In this document: piece after piece, positions 39,255-48,314 of the stretch
Numbering within the stretch: position 1 is the first letter of the stretch
Layout: each line of letters opens with the position of its first letter
Notes under the pieces: generated by a model
Told to the model about the DNA's origin: nothing
The model's input: the letters and a program-made list of their open reading frames with translations, nothing else
Databases searched by the model: none
Made by a program: the position numbers and the translations under genes
NCBI RefSeq assembly: GCF_022370755.2
Contig: NZ_CP092364.2
Span: 1,922,001 to 1,986,000, forward strand
Length of the DNA stretch: 64,000 nucleotides
Direction: 5' to 3'
DNA from: Mycolicibacterium goodii
GTDB lineage: Bacteria; Actinomycetota; Actinomycetes; Mycobacteriales; Mycobacteriaceae

Positions 39255-40847
39255 TTGACGACACTTCTGATCAACGGGCGGATCCACAGCCCCGCACAGC
39301 CCGACGCGACCGCGATGGCCATCCGCGACGGCGTGGTCGCCTGGCTCGGCAGTGACGACGTCGGTCGCACGCTGCATCCGGATGCCCGCATCGTCGACCT
39401 CGACGGCGGTTTCGTCGCGCCCGCGTTCGTCGACAGCCACGTCCACGTCACCGCGACCGGGCTCAACCTCAACGGCCTGGATCTGCGCGCCGCGACGTCG
39501 CTGCGGCACTGCCTGCAACTGATCGCCGACCACGCCCACCGCCATCCGGACGGGCCGGTGTGGGGCCACGGCTGGGACGAGTCCGGTTGGCCCGAACGCA
39601 CCCCGCCCACCACCGATGATCTCGATGCCGTGCTGGGCGAGCGACCCGCCTACCTCGCCCGGGTGGACGTGCACTCGGCGGTCGCGACGACCGCGTTGCG
39701 CCGCGCCGTGCCCGATCTGGCCGCCGCGTCCGGGTTCTCACCGCAGGGACCATTGAGTGCCGCCGCCCACCACCTCGTGCGTGCGGCCGCCCGGGAGCGC
39801 CTGACCAGGCGACAGCGCCACGACGCGCGCGTGGCGGCGCTCGATCACGCCGCCGCGCACGGCATCGTCGCGGTGCACGAATGCGCGGGCCCCGACATCG
39901 GCGGCCTCGATGACTGGCTCGAACTGCGGGCCCTCGACCACGGCGTCGACGTGATCGGACTGTGGGGCGAAGCCGCCCGCGACGTCGACCACGCCAAGGC
40001 ACTCATCGCCGAGACCGGCGCGTACGGCCTGGCGGGCGACCTGTTCGTCGACGGCGCGCTGGGATCGCGCACCGCGTGGCTGCACGCCCCGTACAACGAC
40101 GCCCCGCACACGTGCGGCAACCGCTACCTCGACCCGGACACCATCACCGCGCACCTGCAGGCGTGCACGCAGGCCGGGATCCCGGCCGGGTTCCACGTCA
40201 TCGGTGATGCCGCGGTGAGCGCTGTCGTCGACGCGCTCGCGGTTGTCGTCGAGCAACACGGCGCGCCCACGGTCGCACGCTGCGGCCATCGCCTCGAACA
40301 TGTGGAGATGGTCACCGCTTCCCAGGCCGCGCAGCTCGGGACCTGGGGTGTGGCTGCCAGCATGCAACCGATGTTCGACGCGCTCTGGGGCGGCGGCGAC
40401 GGCATGTACGCGCAACGCCTCGGCCCCGAGCGGGTTCACCAGCTCAATCCGTTCGCGCTGTTGGCGTCCGCGGGCGTGCCTCTCGCGTTCGGCTCCGACA
40501 CGCCCGTCACCACCATGAATCCGTGGGAAGCCGTCCGTGCCGCGGTCACACATCGGACGCCGACCGCCGCGATATCGCCGCGTGCGGCGTTCGCTGCGGC
40601 CACGCGCGGCGGCTGGCGGGCAGGCGGGGTGCGCGACGGCGTGTCCGGCACCCTGACCCCGGGCGCCCCGGCCAGCTACGCGATCTGGGACGCGGACGAT
40701 CTCGAGGTGAGCGCACCGGCCAACGCCGTGCAGCGCTGGTCCACCGATCCGCGCTCGCGCGTGCCCGCGCTCCCGCGCCTGGCCGAGGACGCCGACCTGC
40801 CGCGATGCCGCCAGACCGTGCACAGAGGTGTCGTCATCCATGGCTAG
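39255..40847 (+). CDS. Amidohydrolase family protein (YtcJ-like)
   Basis: A 530-residue metal-dependent hydrolase of the amidohydrolase-3 group. Metal ligands are in [14 protein letters not shown] (HxH), [27 protein letters not shown] and [13 protein letters not shown] (final Asp). The N- and C-terminal beta segments form the usual composite sandwich. Substrate is unknown. The TTG start at 39255 gives [13 protein letters not shown], the family start; no strong ribosome site is visible. The last eight bases overlap lnt. Confidence 0.85.
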   Translation: MTTLLINGRIHSPAQPDATAMAIRDGVVAWLGSDDVGRTLHPDARIVDLDGGFVAPAFVDSHVHVTATGLNLNGLDLRAATSLRHCLQLIADHAHRHPDGPVWGHGWDESGWPERTPPTTDDLDAVLGERPAYLARVDVHSAVATTALRRAVPDLAAASGFSPQGPLSAAAHHLVRAAARERLTRRQRHDARVAALDHAAAHGIVAVHECAGPDIGGLDDWLELRALDHGVDVIGLWGEAARDVDHAKALIAETGAYGLAGDLFVDGALGSRTAWLHAPYNDAPHTCGNRYLDPDTITAHLQACTQAGIPAGFHVIGDAAVSAVVDALAVVVEQHGAPTVARCGHRLEHVEMVTASQAAQLGTWGVAASMQPMFDALWGGGDGMYAQRLGPERVHQLNPFALLASAGVPLAFGSDTPVTTMNPWEAVRAAVTHRTPTAAISPRAAFAAATRGGWRAGGVRDGVSGTLTPGAPASYAIWDADDLEVSAPANAVQRWSTDPRSRVPALPRLAEDADLPRCRQTVHRGVVIHG

Positions 40848-42714
40848 GGACCGGGCCCGACGCTTCGACCGCACACGCCCCGACGAGATCACCGAGGTGA
40901 TCCCGGCGGTCACCGACCACGACGCGGATCTCGAGGAGCCTCTCGAGGAGGATCCCGACCTCGGGGATGAACTCGACGACGACGTAGACGACGTAGACGA
41001 CGACGTAGATGACGACGCAGACGACGAAGTCGCCCGAGACCACGCAGACGAAGAGCCGCCGCGTATCGGGGGCCGCTGGCGTATCGCGGGCCGGGCCGCC
41101 CGGTTCGGCCGGGGTGTTCTCGACCGGTGGGTCCCGCTGAGCGCCGCGATCGGCGGCGGCCTGGCCCTGTGGCTGAGCTTCCCACCCATCGGATGGTGGT
41201 TCACGGCGTTCCTCGGGCTCGGGGTGCTCGGATGGGTGCTGACCCGCCCGGCCACCACCCGGGCCGGGGGATTCGGCTACGGCGTGCTGTTCGGGCTCGC
41301 GTTCTACGTTCCGCTGCTGCCGTGGATCAGCGGTCTGGTCGGTGCGGTGCCGTGGCTCGCGCTGGCGTTCGCCGAAGCGGTGTTCTGCGGTCTGTTCGGC
41401 CTGACCGCCGTCGTGGTCGGCAGGCTGCCGGGCTGGCCGCTGTGGTTCGCGACCCTGTGGGTCGGCGCCGAGTGGCTCAAGTCGACGGTTCCGTTCGGCG
41501 GGTTCCCGTGGGGCGCGGTGAGCTTCGGGCAGACAGGAGGTCCGCTGCTGGCGCTCGCGCGGGTCGGCGGCGCACCGCTGGTGTCGTTCGCGGTCGCGCT
41601 GATCGGATTCAGCCTCACCCTGCTGACCGTGCAGATCGTGTGGTGGTGGCGCCACGGCCACAAACCGGGCGTCCCCGCGCCGGCGGTGATGCTTCCCGGC
41701 GTCGCGATCGCCGCGTCGCTTCTGGCCACCGCACTGGTGTGGCCACAGGTGCGCCAGTCCGGAACCGGGGCAGGCGACGATACAGCCGTCACGGTCGCGG
41801 CCGTGCAGGGCAACGTGCCGCGGCTCGGGCTGGAGTTCAACGCGCAGCGGCGCGCGGTCCTCGACAACCATGTCAAGGAGACCATGCGGCTGGCGGCCGA
41901 CGTCAGGGCCGGGCGTGCCGCCCAGCCGATGTTCGTGATCTGGCCCGAGAACTCCTCTGACATCGACCCGCTGGCCAACGCGGATGCCGCCGCGCAGATC
42001 ACCAGCGCGGCCCAGGCCATCGACGCGCCGATCCTGGTCGGTGGGGTGGTGCGCGCCGACGGCTACACGCCGGACAACCCGGTCGCCAACAACACCGTGA
42101 TCGTCTGGAACCCTGCCGACGGCCCGGGCGAGCGGCATGACAAGCAGATCGTGCAACCGTTCGGCGAGTACCTGCCGTGGCGCGGCTTCTTCGAGCACCT
42201 GTCGTCGTACGCCGACCGCGCCGGCTACTTCGTGCCCGGCGACGGCACCGGCGTCGTACACGCCGCGGGCGTCCCGATCGGCGTCACCACGTGCTGGGAA
42301 GTGATCTTCGACCGCGCGGCCAGGGAATCGGTGCTCAACGGTGCCCAGGTGCTCGCGGTACCCACCAACAACGCCACGTTCGACGAGACCATGAGCTCTC
42401 AGCAGCTGGCGTTCGGCAAACTGCGCGCAGTCGAGCACGACCGCTACGTCGTCGTCGCGGGGACCACCGGCATCAGCGCGGTGATCTCCCCCGACGGGCA
42501 CGAACTGGCGCGCACAGAGTGGTTCCAGCCGGCGTATCTGGACAACCAGATCCGGCTCAAATCCGGTCTGGCCCCGGCGACGAAGTGGGGGCCCACCGTG
42601 CAGGCGGTGCTGGTCGTCGTTGGTGTTGCCGCGCTGCTCATGGCCATACTGCAGAATGGAAGGTTCGCGCCGAGAAAGCTGCGGCGCCGGTCGGCGACGG
42701 CCGTAAAGCGATAA
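40840..42714 (+). CDS. lnt: Apolipoprotein N-acyltransferase Lnt
   Basis: A 624-residue enzyme: a cytoplasmic N terminus with a long Asp/Glu tract (about residues 27-70), about six to seven membrane helices, and a periplasmic nitrilase-fold domain. The catalytic triad is E370 (VIWPENSSD), K435 ([16 protein letters not shown]) and C485 ([11 protein letters not shown]). It adds the third acyl chain to lipoproteins after Lsp cleavage. In M. tuberculosis the equivalent protein is fused to Ppm1; here the two are separate, with nine bases between stop and ATG. ATG 40840 overlaps the amidohydrolase stop. Confidence 0.93.
   Translation: MARDRARRFDRTRPDEITEVIPAVTDHDADLEEPLEEDPDLGDELDDDVDDVDDDVDDDADDEVARDHADEEPPRIGGRWRIAGRAARFGRGVLDRWVPLSAAIGGGLALWLSFPPIGWWFTAFLGLGVLGWVLTRPATTRAGGFGYGVLFGLAFYVPLLPWISGLVGAVPWLALAFAEAVFCGLFGLTAVVVGRLPGWPLWFATLWVGAEWLKSTVPFGGFPWGAVSFGQTGGPLLALARVGGAPLVSFAVALIGFSLTLLTVQIVWWWRHGHKPGVPAPAVMLPGVAIAASLLATALVWPQVRQSGTGAGDDTAVTVAAVQGNVPRLGLEFNAQRRAVLDNHVKETMRLAADVRAGRAAQPMFVIWPENSSDIDPLANADAAAQITSAAQAIDAPILVGGVVRADGYTPDNPVANNTVIVWNPADGPGERHDKQIVQPFGEYLPWRGFFEHLSSYADRAGYFVPGDGTGVVHAAGVPIGVTTCWEVIFDRAARESVLNGAQVLAVPTNNATFDETMSSQQLAFGKLRAVEHDRYVVVAGTTGISAVISPDGHELARTEWFQPAYLDNQIRLKSGLAPATKWGPTVQAVLVVVGVAALLMAILQNGRFAPRKLRRRSATAVKR
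40971..41032 (+). repeat. GACGACGTA-type microrepeat encoding the Lnt acidic tract
   Basis: Near-tandem gacgacgta/gacgacgac units encode [18 protein letters not shown] in the cytoplasmic N terminus of Lnt. Likely length-variable between strains. Confidence 0.7.
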
Positions 42715-42722
42715 GGAGCCAC

Positions 42723-43520
42723 ATGAGCGTCCCCGGTGAACGAGCGCAGGGTGCGGGGGAGGGCCCTGCCACCGTCCGCCCGAGCCAGCGCACCCTGGTG
42801 ATCATCCCGACGTACAACGAGCGGGAGAATCTGCCGCTGATCGTCGGGCGCGTTCACCACGCGAACCCGCAGGTGCACATCCTCGTGGTCGACGACGGCA
42901 GCCCAGACGGCACCGGCGCGCTCGCCGACGAGCTGGCGCTGGCCGACCCCGACCGCATCCACGTCATGCACCGCACCAGCAAGGCCGGCCTCGGCGCGGC
43001 GTACCTCGCCGGTTTCGACTGGGGTCTGGGCCGCGGCTACAGCGTGCTGGTCGAGATGGACGCCGACGGCAGCCATGCCCCCGAGGAACTCGGCCGGCTC
43101 CTCGACGCGGTCGACGCGGGAGCGGATCTGGCCATCGGATCGCGCTACGTACCCGGCGGTACGGTGCGCAACTGGCCGTGGCGACGCCTCGTGCTGTCCA
43201 AGACCGCCAACACCTATTCGCGTTTCCTGCTCGGGGTCGGAATCCACGACATCACCGCCGGCTACCGCGCCTACCGTCGTGAGGTGTTGGAGAAGATCGA
43301 CCTGTCGGCCGTGGACTCCAAGGGCTACTGCTTCCAGATCGACCTGACGTGGCGCGCCATCAACAACGGCTTCTCGGTCGTCGAGGTGCCGATCACGTTC
43401 ACCGAACGCGAGCTCGGCGTGTCGAAGATGAGCGGCTCCAACATCCGCGAGGCGATGTTCAAGGTCGCCGAGTGGGGTATCCGCGGCCGCCTCGACCGCG
43501 CCAGAGGGGTCGTCCGCTGA
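42723..43520 (+). CDS. ppm1: Polyprenol phosphate mannosyltransferase Ppm1
   Basis: A 265-residue GT2 glycosyltransferase that makes polyprenyl-phosphate-mannose, the donor for extracytoplasmic mannosylation of LM, LAM and glycoproteins. Motifs are [26 protein letters not shown] and [14 protein letters not shown] (the DxD-type site), with [17 protein letters not shown] 42723 follows AAGGAGCCAC. No membrane anchor is present; in this genus it depends on the adjacent Lnt protein for membrane location. A bidirectional terminator follows. Confidence 0.94.
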   Translation: MSVPGERAQGAGEGPATVRPSQRTLVIIPTYNERENLPLIVGRVHHANPQVHILVVDDGSPDGTGALADELALADPDRIHVMHRTSKAGLGAAYLAGFDWGLGRGYSVLVEMDADGSHAPEELGRLLDAVDAGADLAIGSRYVPGGTVRNWPWRRLVLSKTANTYSRFLLGVGIHDITAGYRAYRREVLEKIDLSAVDSKGYCFQIDLTWRAINNGFSVVEVPITFTERELGVSKMSGSNIREAMFKVAEWGIRGRLDRARGVVR

Positions 43521-43541
43521 CGCGGTGATCCGCAAAACGCG

Positions 43542-43575
43542 AAAGCCGCGAGTGTGCATGCACACTCGCGGCTTT
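43542..43575. terminator. Bidirectional terminator between ppm1 and rbpA
   Basis: A perfect 34-base palindrome (17-bp stem, centre at 43558/43559) starting AAAGCCGCGAGTGTGCA with T-runs on both strands. It lies between two converging genes. Confidence 0.9.
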
Positions 43576-43603
43576 TCCCGGCTTTTCCTGTGACGTCAGT
43601 CCG

Positions 43604-43942
43604 TCAGTTTCCGCGCCGCTTGGCCTTGATCAGGTCGAGACGCTCCTTGAGGAGCTCTTCGAGCTCCTCGACGGATCGACGCTCCAGCAGCATGTCCCAG
43701 TGGGTACGCGGCGGCTTGACCTTCTTGGGCTCCGGCACGTCGCCCTCGATGAGGGTGCCCTCCAGACCGTTGCGGCAGAGCCACGTACCGGGGATCTCGG
43801 CGTCGTCGGCGAAAGGTACGTCGAACTCCTCGCCGTTCTCCGTGCGGTAGCGGGCGACCTGACGCGGCGCCAGGTCATGATTGCGGTCGGTCTCGTAGCT
43901 CACGGCTCCGAGGCGACTGCCCCTCAGGACACGATCAGCCAT
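43604..43942 (-). CDS. rbpA: RNA polymerase-binding protein RbpA
   Basis: A 112-residue actinobacterial transcription factor that binds the sigma subunit and RNA polymerase and stabilises the open complex. The N-terminal tail and zinc-less core domain (MADRVLRGSRLGAVSYETDRNH, EIPGTWLCRNGLEGTLIEG), the basic linker (PEPKKVKPPRTHWDMLLERR) and the sigma-interaction helix (SVEELEELLKERLDLIKAKRRG) are intact. ATG 43942 has GAGGAG eight bases upstream; nearby in-frame ATGs at 43948 and 43951 are less well placed. It has an ECF-sigma-like promoter. Confidence 0.97.
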   Translation of the reverse strand: MADRVLRGSRLGAVSYETDRNHDLAPRQVARYRTENGEEFDVPFADDAEIPGTWLCRNGLEGTLIEGDVPEPKKVKPPRTHWDMLLERRSVEELEELLKERLDLIKAKRRGN

Positions 43943-43982
43943 CGTCATCACTCCTCATCACGCGATTTCGTCCGGATACTGC

Positions 43983-44009
43983 AACGCGTTTTGCCATTGC
44001 CAAGTTCCC
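43983..44009 (-). promoter_or_regulatory. SigH/SigE-like promoter of rbpA
   Basis: On the minus strand, GGGAAC (44009-44004) and CGTT (43986-43983) are 17 bases apart, matching the ECF oxidative/heat-stress consensus (GGAA(C/T)-N18-GTT). A leader of roughly 30-40 bases would follow. rbpA in Streptomyces is controlled by the related sigma-R, which supports this. Confidence 0.65.
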
Positions 44010-44052
44010 GACTCGACCGTCCATGATACGCCGATCACAACCGATGGCCGTC

Positions 44053-44058
44053 TACAGT
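44053..44058 (+). promoter_or_regulatory. Leaderless -10 element of the Cys-rich protein gene
   Basis: TACAGT seven bases before ATG 44066; no Shine-Dalgarno sequence. Confidence 0.55.
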
Positions 44059-44065
44059 CTGGTTC

Positions 44066-44419
44066 ATGACCAGCCCGACGCCCACCGCAACCCGCAGACG
44101 CAACCGTCCGCAGCCGTGCCGGTGGTGCGGACGTGAGGTGGCCGACGCGCAGATGGGCCGCAGGCGTCAATACTGCAGACAATCCTGCCGCCAGCGCGCC
44201 TACGAACAACGTGCCCTGGTCAAGGGCACTTCGCTGGCCCCGGACTCGGTGGTGCTCACGGCGGAGGAGGCCGCGCAGCTGTCCGACCGCGTCTACCAGG
44301 TCCGGTGCGCCGCCGAGGACGTCGCGATCGCCGTCGACGAAGGCGCCGGGCCCCACGAGTTGCGGCAACTCTGCGACGCTTTGCTGCAGGCCGCAAAGGC
44401 TGCGGATGGCTGGCGCTGA
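44066..44419 (+). CDS. Small Cys-rich (probable zinc-binding) protein
   Basis: A 117-residue protein with a basic N terminus and a probable zinc site formed by PCRWCGREV and, 16 residues on, QYCRQSCRQRAYEQR (C-x2-C...C-x3-C). The rest is helical and acidic (VVLTAEEAAQLSDRVYQVRCAAEDVAIAVDEG). The pattern is that of short mycobacterial conserved hypotheticals beside rbpA; nucleic-acid or protein binding is plausible but unproven. Ends 17 bases before the start of the winged-helix fusion gene. Confidence 0.75.
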   Translation: MTSPTPTATRRRNRPQPCRWCGREVADAQMGRRRQYCRQSCRQRAYEQRALVKGTSLAPDSVVLTAEEAAQLSDRVYQVRCAAEDVAIAVDEGAGPHELRQLCDALLQAAKAADGWR

Positions 44420-44423
44420 GCCC

Positions 44424-44429
44424 TACGAT
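44424..44429 (+). promoter_or_regulatory. Leaderless -10 element of the winged-helix/hydrolase fusion
   Basis: TACGAT seven bases before GTG 44437. Confidence 0.5.
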
Positions 44430-44436
44430 TGCGTTG

Positions 44437-45765
44437 GTGGCGACGATATCTGACCCTCAACACGCAGGCTCGACACCGGATTCGATGCGATCCGTGTGGC
44501 GATTCGACGATTTCGTGTTGGACACGGGCCGGTTCGAACTCCGCCGCGGCGACGAGGTGATCCGGGTCGAACCACAGGTCTTCGACGTGCTGACCCAACT
44601 GCTCGTCCACCACGACCGCTTCGTGACGAAGGTCGAACTGTTCGAGTCGGTGTGGGGTGGGCGCTTCGTCGGCGAGGCCGCCCTCACCAGCCGGATCAAG
44701 GCCGCACGGCGCGCGCTCGGCGACGACGGCGAGTCGCAGCGCTACATCCGCACCATCCGCGGCCGTGGGTATCAGTTCGTCGGCACGATTCTCCCGGAGG
44801 AGGCGGACAACGGCTCCGACGCCCCCGCGCGGGCCCAGCCGCTGCAACGGCACGAGGGTGCGGCCGACATCGATGCGCGGACCGATCAGGACACCGTGGA
44901 CCCCGACGGCGACGAGACCCCACCACGCCAGCACATCGCGTTCTGCCGTGCCGGCGACGGTGTACGGCTGGCGTACGCGGTCGTGGGGGCGGGGCCGCCG
45001 CTGGTGCGCGCGGCGAACTGGATGACGCACCTCGGATACGACATCGAGAGCCCGGTGTGGAGCCACTGGGTCCGCGACCTCTCGCGAAACCACACCTTCA
45101 TTCGCTACGACGAGCGCGGCTGCGGGTTGTCGGACTGGGAGGCCAACGACTTCTCGTTCGACGACTGGGTGGCCGACCTGGAGTCGGTGGTCGAGGCGCT
45201 CGGGCTGGAACGTTTTCCGCTACTGGGTGTTTCGCAGGGCGGCGCAGTTGCGGTGGCCTACGCGGCCCGGCACCCGGAGCGTGTCAGCCACCTCGTGCTG
45301 TGCGGTGCCTACGCCAGGGGGCGCGCGGTCCGCGCCGTCGGTGACGAGGAGAAGCGGGCGGCCGCACTGGATCTCGAGCTCGCCCGGGTCGGGTGGGGGC
45401 GTGACGATCCGGCATTCCGGCAGGTGTTCGCCGCGCAGTTCCTTCCCGACGGCACCCGCGCCGACTGGGCCGCGTTCGATCAACTGCAACGCCGCACCAC
45501 GTCACCGGAGAACGCGGTGCGCTTCCTGGAAGCGTTCGGGCGCATCGATGTACGCGACGAGGCGCAGGAAGTACGCTGTCCGACATTGGTCATGCACTCG
45601 CGCGACGATCACCGTGTCCCGCTTCGGTTCGGCGAGGAACTCGCGGCCCTGATCGACGATTCACGCATGGTGGCGCTGGACAGCAACAACCACCTGCTCA
45701 CCGCGACCGAACCGGCGTGGCAGGTGTTCCGGCGGGAACTCGACGCGTTCCTGATCCCCGACTGA
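44437..45765 (+). CDS. Winged-helix DNA-binding / alpha-beta hydrolase fusion protein
   Basis: A 442-residue fusion. Residues about 16-115 are an OmpR/PhoB-type winged helix (SVWRFDDFVLDTGRFELRRGDEVIRVEPQVFDVLTQLLVHHDRFVTKVELFESVWGG...AARRALGDDGE...YIRTIRGRGYQFVGTI). A roughly 50-residue acidic linker follows, then an alpha/beta hydrolase with nucleophile S266 (GVSQGG), Asp in HSRDDHRVP and His in NNHLLTA. There is no receiver domain or membrane helix, so it looks like a one-component regulator whose hydrolase domain senses or consumes a small molecule. ATG 44485, just before the winged helix, is an alternative start. Target genes are unknown. Confidence 0.85.
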   Translation: MATISDPQHAGSTPDSMRSVWRFDDFVLDTGRFELRRGDEVIRVEPQVFDVLTQLLVHHDRFVTKVELFESVWGGRFVGEAALTSRIKAARRALGDDGESQRYIRTIRGRGYQFVGTILPEEADNGSDAPARAQPLQRHEGAADIDARTDQDTVDPDGDETPPRQHIAFCRAGDGVRLAYAVVGAGPPLVRAANWMTHLGYDIESPVWSHWVRDLSRNHTFIRYDERGCGLSDWEANDFSFDDWVADLESVVEALGLERFPLLGVSQGGAVAVAYAARHPERVSHLVLCGAYARGRAVRAVGDEEKRAAALDLELARVGWGRDDPAFRQVFAAQFLPDGTRADWAAFDQLQRRTTSPENAVRFLEAFGRIDVRDEAQEVRCPTLVMHSRDDHRVPLRFGEELAALIDDSRMVALDSNNHLLTATEPAWQVFRRELDAFLIPD

Positions 45766-45859
45766 GCGCCTGACGGCCCTCCGGTACGCGCCGGGATCTC
45801 CACGCAATCTCCATACATTCTTCATGTGCGCCGACCCTCGGCGATACATGCTTTATCGC

Positions 45860-46588
45860 ATGAGAAACCACCTCCGCTCCCTGATCATCGGTGTCGGCGC
45901 CATGGTCGCACTCGGCACGATGTCCGCATGTTCTGGCGGAACCACCACCGAGTCGGCCACCTCGGCGACCACCACCCCGGCCGCCACGACGGCTGCCACC
46001 CCGTCTGAGGCGCCCGCACCGCTGCCCCAGTCCATCAGGTACATGGCCGACATGCCGACGCCTGACGGCAAGACCATGAGCATCGGCATCTCGGTCGACG
46101 GCGACATGGTGACGGCGTACGCGTGCAACGGTGTCGACGACGAGTCGTGGTTCTTCGGCAACCAGTCCGACGGTGACATCGACATCACGTCGAAGTTCCG
46201 CGACACCCTCAAGGCCGACATGACCGCCGACGACGCCAAGGGTCAGCTCACCATGAACGGCGTCAACTACACGTTCACCGCGATGCCGGTCAGCGAACCG
46301 GCAGGCATGTACACCGCGGCTTTCGAGGGTGTGCGGGCGTCCTGGATCGTGCACCCCGACGGCTCGGTGACCGGCGTGCAGTTCAACGGGGGCATCACCG
46401 GCCGCGACTTCGAGCAGGCCGAGCTGCAGCAGCTCAACGCCCAGCAGTTCCAGTCGCAGGTGCGCAACAAGCGCCAGCTCCAGCAGGCCCAGCAGCTCAT
46501 CCGACTGCAGAACGGCACATTCAGGTCGACCATCAACGGCCATGAGGTGACGCCCGAGCTCGTCACCGGCAAGACCCGGTTCGGCTGA
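45860..46588 (+). CDS. Probable lipoprotein of unknown function
   Basis: A 242-residue exported protein: signal peptide MRNHLRSLIIGVGAMVALGT and lipobox MSAC with C24, then a Thr/Ala/Pro-rich linker and a beta-rich domain (VTAYACNGVDDESWFFGNQSDGDIDITSKF...). The C-terminal part has a Gln-rich helix (EQAELQQLNAQQFQSQVRNKRQLQQAQQLIRL). Family not recognised. Starts at 45824 or 45848 are also in frame, but 45860 gives the most ordinary signal peptide. A strong hairpin follows the stop. Confidence 0.7.
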   Translation: MRNHLRSLIIGVGAMVALGTMSACSGGTTTESATSATTTPAATTAATPSEAPAPLPQSIRYMADMPTPDGKTMSIGISVDGDMVTAYACNGVDDESWFFGNQSDGDIDITSKFRDTLKADMTADDAKGQLTMNGVNYTFTAMPVSEPAGMYTAAFEGVRASWIVHPDGSVTGVQFNGGITGRDFEQAELQQLNAQQFQSQVRNKRQLQQAQQLIRLQNGTFRSTINGHEVTPELVTGKTRFG

Positions 46589-46610
46589 GCCGGCCGCTCA
46601 ACCCTGATCC

Positions 46611-46656
46611 CCGGCCCCGCCGGAGTGACAACGCCCGGTCACTCCCGCGGGGCCGG
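46611..46656 (+). terminator. Hairpin terminator after the lipoprotein gene
   Basis: Arms of 19 bases (46611-46629 and 46638-46656) pair with one mismatch around an eight-base loop. Only a weak T-rich tail follows, the usual mycobacterial form without a U-run. Confidence 0.7.
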
Positions 46657-46727
46657 TTCGTCGCGTTCGACTCAGCCGGATTCCAATCCTTACGGCACGG
46701 CTGAGCGCTGCGTAACGTCGGCTCACC

Positions 46728-47531
46728 GTGACTGATTCCAGTGTGCTCGCCCCGACGGCACCCACTGTCACTCGCCGGTGGAGCGGCCGGAGATGGGGCG
46801 TCATCCGGGTGATCTCACCGGTGGTCCTGCTGGGTCTGTGGCAGCTCGGCAGTGCCGCCGGTCTCATCTCGCAGGACGTCCTGCCCGCGCCGTCGCTGAT
46901 CGTCGAAGCCGGTGTCGAACTCATCCGCAACGGCCAACTGGCGGACGCGCTGCAGATTTCCGGGGCCCGGGTCGTCATCGGCCTGCTGCTCGGCGGCGTC
47001 GTCGGCGTCGGACTCGGCACCGCCGTCGGGTTGTCGCGGTGGTTGGAAGCCACCGTGGACCCGCCGATGCAGATGATCCGCGCGCTGCCGCATCTCGGCC
47101 TGATACCGCTGTTCATCCTGTGGTTCGGTATCGGCGAATCGCCCAAGGTGCTCCTGGTGGCCCTCGGTGTGAGTTTCCCGCTGTACCTCAACACGTTCTC
47201 CGCGATCCGCCAGGTCGATCCCAAACTGTTCGAAACCGCTCAGGTACTGGGCTTCTCGTTCTGGCAGCGGTTTCGCACCATCATCGTGCCGAGCGCCGCA
47301 CCCCAGGTGCTGGTGGGGTTTCGTCAGTCACTGGCCATCGCGTGGCTGACGCTGATCGTGGCCGAACAGATCAACGCCGACTCCGGAATCGGCTTCCTCA
47401 TCAACAATGCGCGTGATTTCCTGCGCATCGACATCATCATCTTCGGCCTGATCGTCTACGCACTGCTGGGCATCGGCACCGACGCGGGTGTCCGAGCACT
47501 GGAACGCCGAGCCTTGAGGTACCGCACATGA
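46728..47531 (+). CDS. ssuC: Sulfonate-type ABC transporter permease SsuC
   Basis: A 267-residue permease with about six membrane helices. The EAA cytoplasmic loop shows as FETAQVLGFSFWQRFRTIIVPSAAPQVLVGF and the family motif RALPHLGLIPLFILWFGIGE precedes it. It belongs to the taurine/nitrate/sulfonate (SsuC/TauC) group. GTG 46728 lies nine bases after TAACGT, suggesting a very short leader. ssuB, ssuA and ssuD follow, which makes an alkanesulfonate uptake and desulfonation operon the best reading. Confidence 0.88.
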   Translation: MTDSSVLAPTAPTVTRRWSGRRWGVIRVISPVVLLGLWQLGSAAGLISQDVLPAPSLIVEAGVELIRNGQLADALQISGARVVIGLLLGGVVGVGLGTAVGLSRWLEATVDPPMQMIRALPHLGLIPLFILWFGIGESPKVLLVALGVSFPLYLNTFSAIRQVDPKLFETAQVLGFSFWQRFRTIIVPSAAPQVLVGFRQSLAIAWLTLIVAEQINADSGIGFLINNARDFLRIDIIIFGLIVYALLGIGTDAGVRALERRALRYRT

Positions 47532-48265
47532 CCGTCACCTCCGAACGATCCGTCACGACCGCTGCCGAACTGCGCGGTGTCAACAAGTGGTACGGCAATC
47601 ACCATGTCCTGCGCGACGTGTCGCTGCGGATCGGCCGTGGCGAGATCGTCGCGCTGATCGGGCGCAGCGGATCCGGCAAGTCGACCGTGCTGCGTGTGCT
47701 CGCCGGGTTGTCGGCCGACCACACCGGCGAGTGCCACGTGGCCGGCGCTCCCGCACTGGCGTTCCAGGAACCGCGGCTGTTCCCGTGGCGCGATGTCCGC
47801 ACCAACGTCTCCTACGGACTCACCCGCACGCGGCTTCCGCGCGGTGAGGCGCTCGCGCGGGCCGACCGGGCGCTGGCCGACGTCGGACTCGCCGATCGCG
47901 GGGGCGTCTGGCCGTTGACCCTGTCCGGTGGTCAGGCACAACGGGTTTCGTTGGCACGCGCGCTGGTCGCCGAGCCGCAACTGCTGCTGCTCGACGAACC
48001 GTTCGGTGCGCTGGACGCCCTGACCAGGCTGAGCATGCGCACGCTGCTACTCGATCTGTGGCGCGAGCACGGGTTCGGGGTGCTGCTGGTCACCCACGAT
48101 GTCGATGAGGCCGTCGCGCTCGCCGACCGTGTCCTGGTGCTCGAGGATGGCGCCGTCGTGCACACCCTCGACATCGGGGACGCCCGGCCCTCACCCGGGG
48201 ATCCGTCGCCCGCCACCGAAAACCACCGCACCGAGCTGCTCGAGCGACTCGGTGTGCAGCTGTAG
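47528..48265 (+). CDS. ssuB: Sulfonate-type ABC transporter ATPase SsuB
   Basis: A 245-residue ATPase with Walker A GRSGSGKST (45-53), Q-loop AFQEPRLFPW, signature LSGGQAQRVSLARAL, Walker B LLLLDEPFGALD and the switch histidine in LVTHDVDEA. It powers uptake through SsuC. ATG 47528 overlaps the ssuC stop (ATGA). A 49-base gap separates it from ssuA. Confidence 0.9.
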   Translation: MTVTSERSVTTAAELRGVNKWYGNHHVLRDVSLRIGRGEIVALIGRSGSGKSTVLRVLAGLSADHTGECHVAGAPALAFQEPRLFPWRDVRTNVSYGLTRTRLPRGEALARADRALADVGLADRGGVWPLTLSGGQAQRVSLARALVAEPQLLLLDEPFGALDALTRLSMRTLLLDLWREHGFGVLLVTHDVDEAVALADRVLVLEDGAVVHTLDIGDARPSPGDPSPATENHRTELLERLGVQL

Positions 48266-48314
48266 GCAGATCGCACAAAGCACATCGCAACTCAGCAAGG
48301 GGGGACCCATTCGC

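Noticed and set aside
34637..39613. A very long open frame (about 1,658 codons) on the minus strand opposite cobN
   Set aside because: High-GC coding DNA produces long antisense frames; composition is Arg/Gly/Val-rich without domains, and the plus strand holds a clear CobN.
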